NCBI GenBank assembly: GCA_963725065.1
Contig: CAVRXD010000036.1
Span: 35,043-99,042 of the forward strand
DNA from: VAZQ01 sp963725065
Lineage (GTDB): Bacteria; Pseudomonadota; Alphaproteobacteria; Rhizobiales; Xanthobacteraceae
Reading direction: 5' to 3'
Length of the DNA stretch: 64,000 nucleotides
Part shown: positions 62,316 to 64,000 of the stretch, piece after piece
Layout of the letters: each line of letters starts with the position of its first letter
Position numbering within the stretch: position 1 is the stretch's first letter
The notes under the pieces: generated by a model
Databases searched by the model: none
Seen by the model: only the letters and a program-made list of their open reading frames with translations
What the model was told of the DNA's origin: nothing
Translations under genes and position numbers: made by a program

Positions 62316-64000
62316 CTAGAAGAACACATCGCTCGGATCGACCGTAGCGCCGTTCAGCAGCGTGATGGTCTCGTCCGGGCCGCCGAGGCCGGAATGGATC
62401 AGCCACTGGTTGGTCGCGCCGATCTGGGTGAACGTCGCACCCTCGGCGGCCGTGCCGAACCCCACGAATTCGAGCGCGTCTCCCGCCGCCCCGCCATTGC
62501 CGGCAAAGTCCACGACGACATCGCCGAGCGCCGCTCCCTTGTGGAACACGAAGGTGTCGTTGCCGCCGTTGCCGATGAGCATATCTGCGCCAAAACCGCC
62601 GTCGAGCATGTTGTTGCCGGAATTTCCGTAGAGATTGTTGGCGGTATCATTGCCGGTGCCGTCGATATCTCCGCTGCCCTGCAGCACCAGCGCCTCCACG
62701 CTCGTCGCGAGCCTGCAGCTGACGACAGCGAGCACCACGTCAGTCCCCTGGCCGGCGATCTCGTTCACCCTGTCGGCCGCGTTGTCGACGAAATAGGTGT
62801 CGTTGCCGACACCACCGGTCATGGTGTCGGCGCCGGCACCGCCGTCGAGCAGGTTGTTGCCGCTGTTGCCGAACAGCGCGTTGGCGAGATCATTGCCGTA
62901 GCCCTGCAGGTCGGCACTTCCCTGCAGCACCAGAGTCTCGACGTTCGGCGCGAGCCTGAAGTGGGCACTGGAGAAGACCGTGTCGTTGCCTTCATTGGCG
63001 TTCTCCACCACCGTGTCGCCGGGATCGTCGACGAAATACGCATCGCTTCCGGCACCGCCGAGCATGATGTCGGCGCCGGCGCCGCCATCGATGAGATTGT
63101 TGCCGCCATTGCCATAGATGACGTTCGCCGAGGCGTTGCCGTAGCCCTGCAGGTCGGCGCTCCCCTGCATCACCAGGGTTTCCACATTCGCCGACAATCG
63201 GAAATGGGCGCTCGAGAACACCGCGTCCGCTCCCTCGCCGGCATTCTCGATGACCGCATCGCCGGCATTGTCGACGAAGTAGACGTCGTTGCCGGCGCCG
63301 CCGAACATCGCATCGGCGCCGGCGCCGCCGTCGAGCAGGTTGCTCCCGGCATTGCCGTAGACCGAGTTGCTGAGGCCGTTGCCGTAGGCCTGCAGGTCGG
63401 CGCCTCCTTGCAGGACCAGGGTCTCCACGTTCGCCGGCAGCCTGAAATGCGTGGTCGAATAGATCGTGTCGAGGCCCGCGCCCGCGTTCTCGTTCACCTG
63501 GTCGCCGATATTGTCGACGAAATATACATCGTTTCCGGAACCGCCTGCGAACACGTTGGCGCCGCCGTCGCCCGCGAGCACGTCGTCGTGCGCGCTGCCG
63601 ATGATGTTCTCGATGCCGGTGAGCATGTCTCCCTGCGCATCGCCGCCAGAGCCGACCCCGGTCAGGAGGTTCACGGTCACGCCGGCCGCAGACAAGGAAT
63701 AATCCGCGGTATCCGTACCGAGGCCGCCCACCAAGGTGTCGGCGCCGGTGCCGCCATCGAGCGTGTCGTTCCCGGAGCCACCGAACAGCATGTCGTTGCC
63801 GCCCAGCCCGCGCAGAACGTCGGCCTGATCCGCGGACGCCACGACCGGCGTCAACCTGAAGACCTCGCCGTCGAAATCGGTCAGGTAGAGATTGCCGCGC
63901 GCGTCTTCGCCGAACGATGTCGGATTGGTCACAAAGCCGGCATCGGTCATGATCTGCGAGGTGCGGTCGGTTGCGACCCACGCGGCGCCGTCGAAGCGCA
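62316..64000 (-). CDS. RTX-type secreted protein with sugar-dehydrogenase-like N-terminal part, partial
   Basis: The gene enters from beyond the right edge (frame open to 64000), so its start is missing. The visible N-terminal part (SFGEDARGNLYLTDFDGEVF) resembles the end of a PQQ-dependent glucose/sorbosone dehydrogenase domain. Then come calcium-binding nonapeptides (GGSGNDTLDGG, GGAGAD) and four tandem 81-residue units (about 62565-63536), each with G(N/S)DxYFVD, an FRL...NVE segment and YGNxxxNxLxDGGAGAD. The C-terminus lacks cysteine and ends in DVFF, as in type I secretion substrates. It would be exported by an ABC (type I) system and fold with calcium outside. Confidence 0.85.
   Translation of the reverse strand, partial: RFDGAAWVATDRTSQIMTDAGFVTNPTSFGEDARGNLYLTDFDGEVFRLTPVVASADQADVLRGLGGNDMLFGGSGNDTLDGGTGADTLVGGLGTDTADYSLSAAGVTVNLLTGVGSGGDAQGDMLTGIENIIGSAHDDVLAGDGGANVFAGGSGNDVYFVDNIGDQVNENAGAGLDTIYSTTHFRLPANVETLVLQGGADLQAYGNGLSNSVYGNAGSNLLDGGAGADAMFGGAGNDVYFVDNAGDAVIENAGEGADAVFSSAHFRLSANVETLVMQGSADLQGYGNASANVIYGNGGNNLIDGGAGADIMLGGAGSDAYFVDDPGDTVVENANEGNDTVFSSAHFRLAPNVETLVLQGSADLQGYGNDLANALFGNSGNNLLDGGAGADTMTGGVGNDTYFVDNAADRVNEIAGQGTDVVLAVVSCRLATSVEALVLQGSGDIDGTGNDTANNLYGNSGNNMLDGGFGADMLIGNGGNDTFVFHKGAALGDVVVDFAGNGGAAGDALEFVGFGTAAEGATFTQIGATNQWLIHSGLGGPDETITLLNGATVDPSDVFF
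62565..63536 (-). repeat. Four tandem 243-bp units inside the RTX gene
   Basis: Each unit encodes 81 residues starting GNDVYFVDN, GNDVYFVDN, GSDAYFVDD or GNDTYFVDN in order. The inner segments (NVETLVLQG, LQGYGN) are nearly identical in the first three copies and diverge in the fourth. Unequal exchange is likely to change copy number. Confidence 0.8.

Overview
The window is GC-rich (roughly 65% by eye), densely packed bacterial DNA. It suggests an alphaproteobacterium of the Hyphomicrobiales, in the Bradyrhizobium / Xanthobacteraceae neighbourhood. The reasons are a complete acpXL-fabZ-fabF2-fabF1-adh2-lpxXL cluster for the very-long-chain fatty acid of rhizobial lipid A, several Bug-type solute receptors, and intergenic palindromes of the kinds scattered through Bradyrhizobium-like genomes. 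I saw no rRNA, tRNA, CRISPR array or intact insertion sequence.

Layout. 1-2.2 kb: two divergent Bug receptors and a MarR regulator. 2.3-5.8 kb: a bicupin, an orphan EutA-type reactivase and a CMD-family protein with a Lys/Ala/Pro-rich tail. 6.0-9.1 kb: a DctPQM TRAP transporter with apparent frameshifts in dctP and dctM and a possibly lost dctP start. 9.1-12.4 kb: PCu(A)C copper chaperone, a DedA/ATP-grasp-like fusion, a small membrane protein and an RlpA-like protein. 12.65-16.2 kb: phnD-phnC-phnE-phnE ABC transporter. 16.3 kb: GlcG/HbpS protein. 17.06-22.27 kb: VLCFA / lipid A cluster. 22.3-25.9 kb: PotF-like receptor, rhodanese, Kup. 26-28.3 kb: gentisate dioxygenase-like cupin divergent from a flavin monooxygenase. 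28.4-36.2 kb: serine hydrolase, an exported RidA beside a Tat-exported amine oxidase, a sulfotransferase, a secreted small protein, a Tat flavoprotein coupled to a beta-sandwich-like protein. 36.3-44.3 kb: a racemase-like protein, an inverted phnE relic, an APC permease, a PAS histidine kinase, an enolase-superfamily enzyme and a third Bug receptor. 44.7-47.7 kb: mmsA, GST, SDR. 48-52 kb: fatty acyl-AMP ligase, desaturase and acyl carrier protein with overlapping ends, then an alpha/beta hydrolase. 52.6-62.1 kb: a surface-glycan locus (O-antigen ligase-like, coiled-coil sulfotransferase, three glycosyltransferases, GmhB-like phosphatase) with several palindromic repeats. 62.1-64 kb: an RTX-type secreted protein cut by the window edge, plus a decayed second RTX tail.

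How the genes fit together. The 17-22 kb cluster makes and attaches the long acyl chain of lipid A. The 48-52 kb cassette looks like a second, carrier-protein-based fatty acid modification route with the same gene order as JamABC-type alkyne/alkene cassettes. The 52-62 kb locus would decorate or polymerise a surface glycan. Most of the remainder is uptake and catabolism (Bug, TRAP, ABC, APC transporters with oxidases, dioxygenases and dehydrogenases).

The most interesting items are the FAAL-desaturase-ACP-hydrolase cassette, the exported RidA/amine-oxidase pair, the DedA/ATP-grasp-like fusion, the FabF2XL subunit that has lost its catalytic cysteine, the inverted phnE relic, the lesions in the TRAP operon, and the RTX protein with its relic tail. 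All functions are read from sequence motifs and family knowledge; no search was run.
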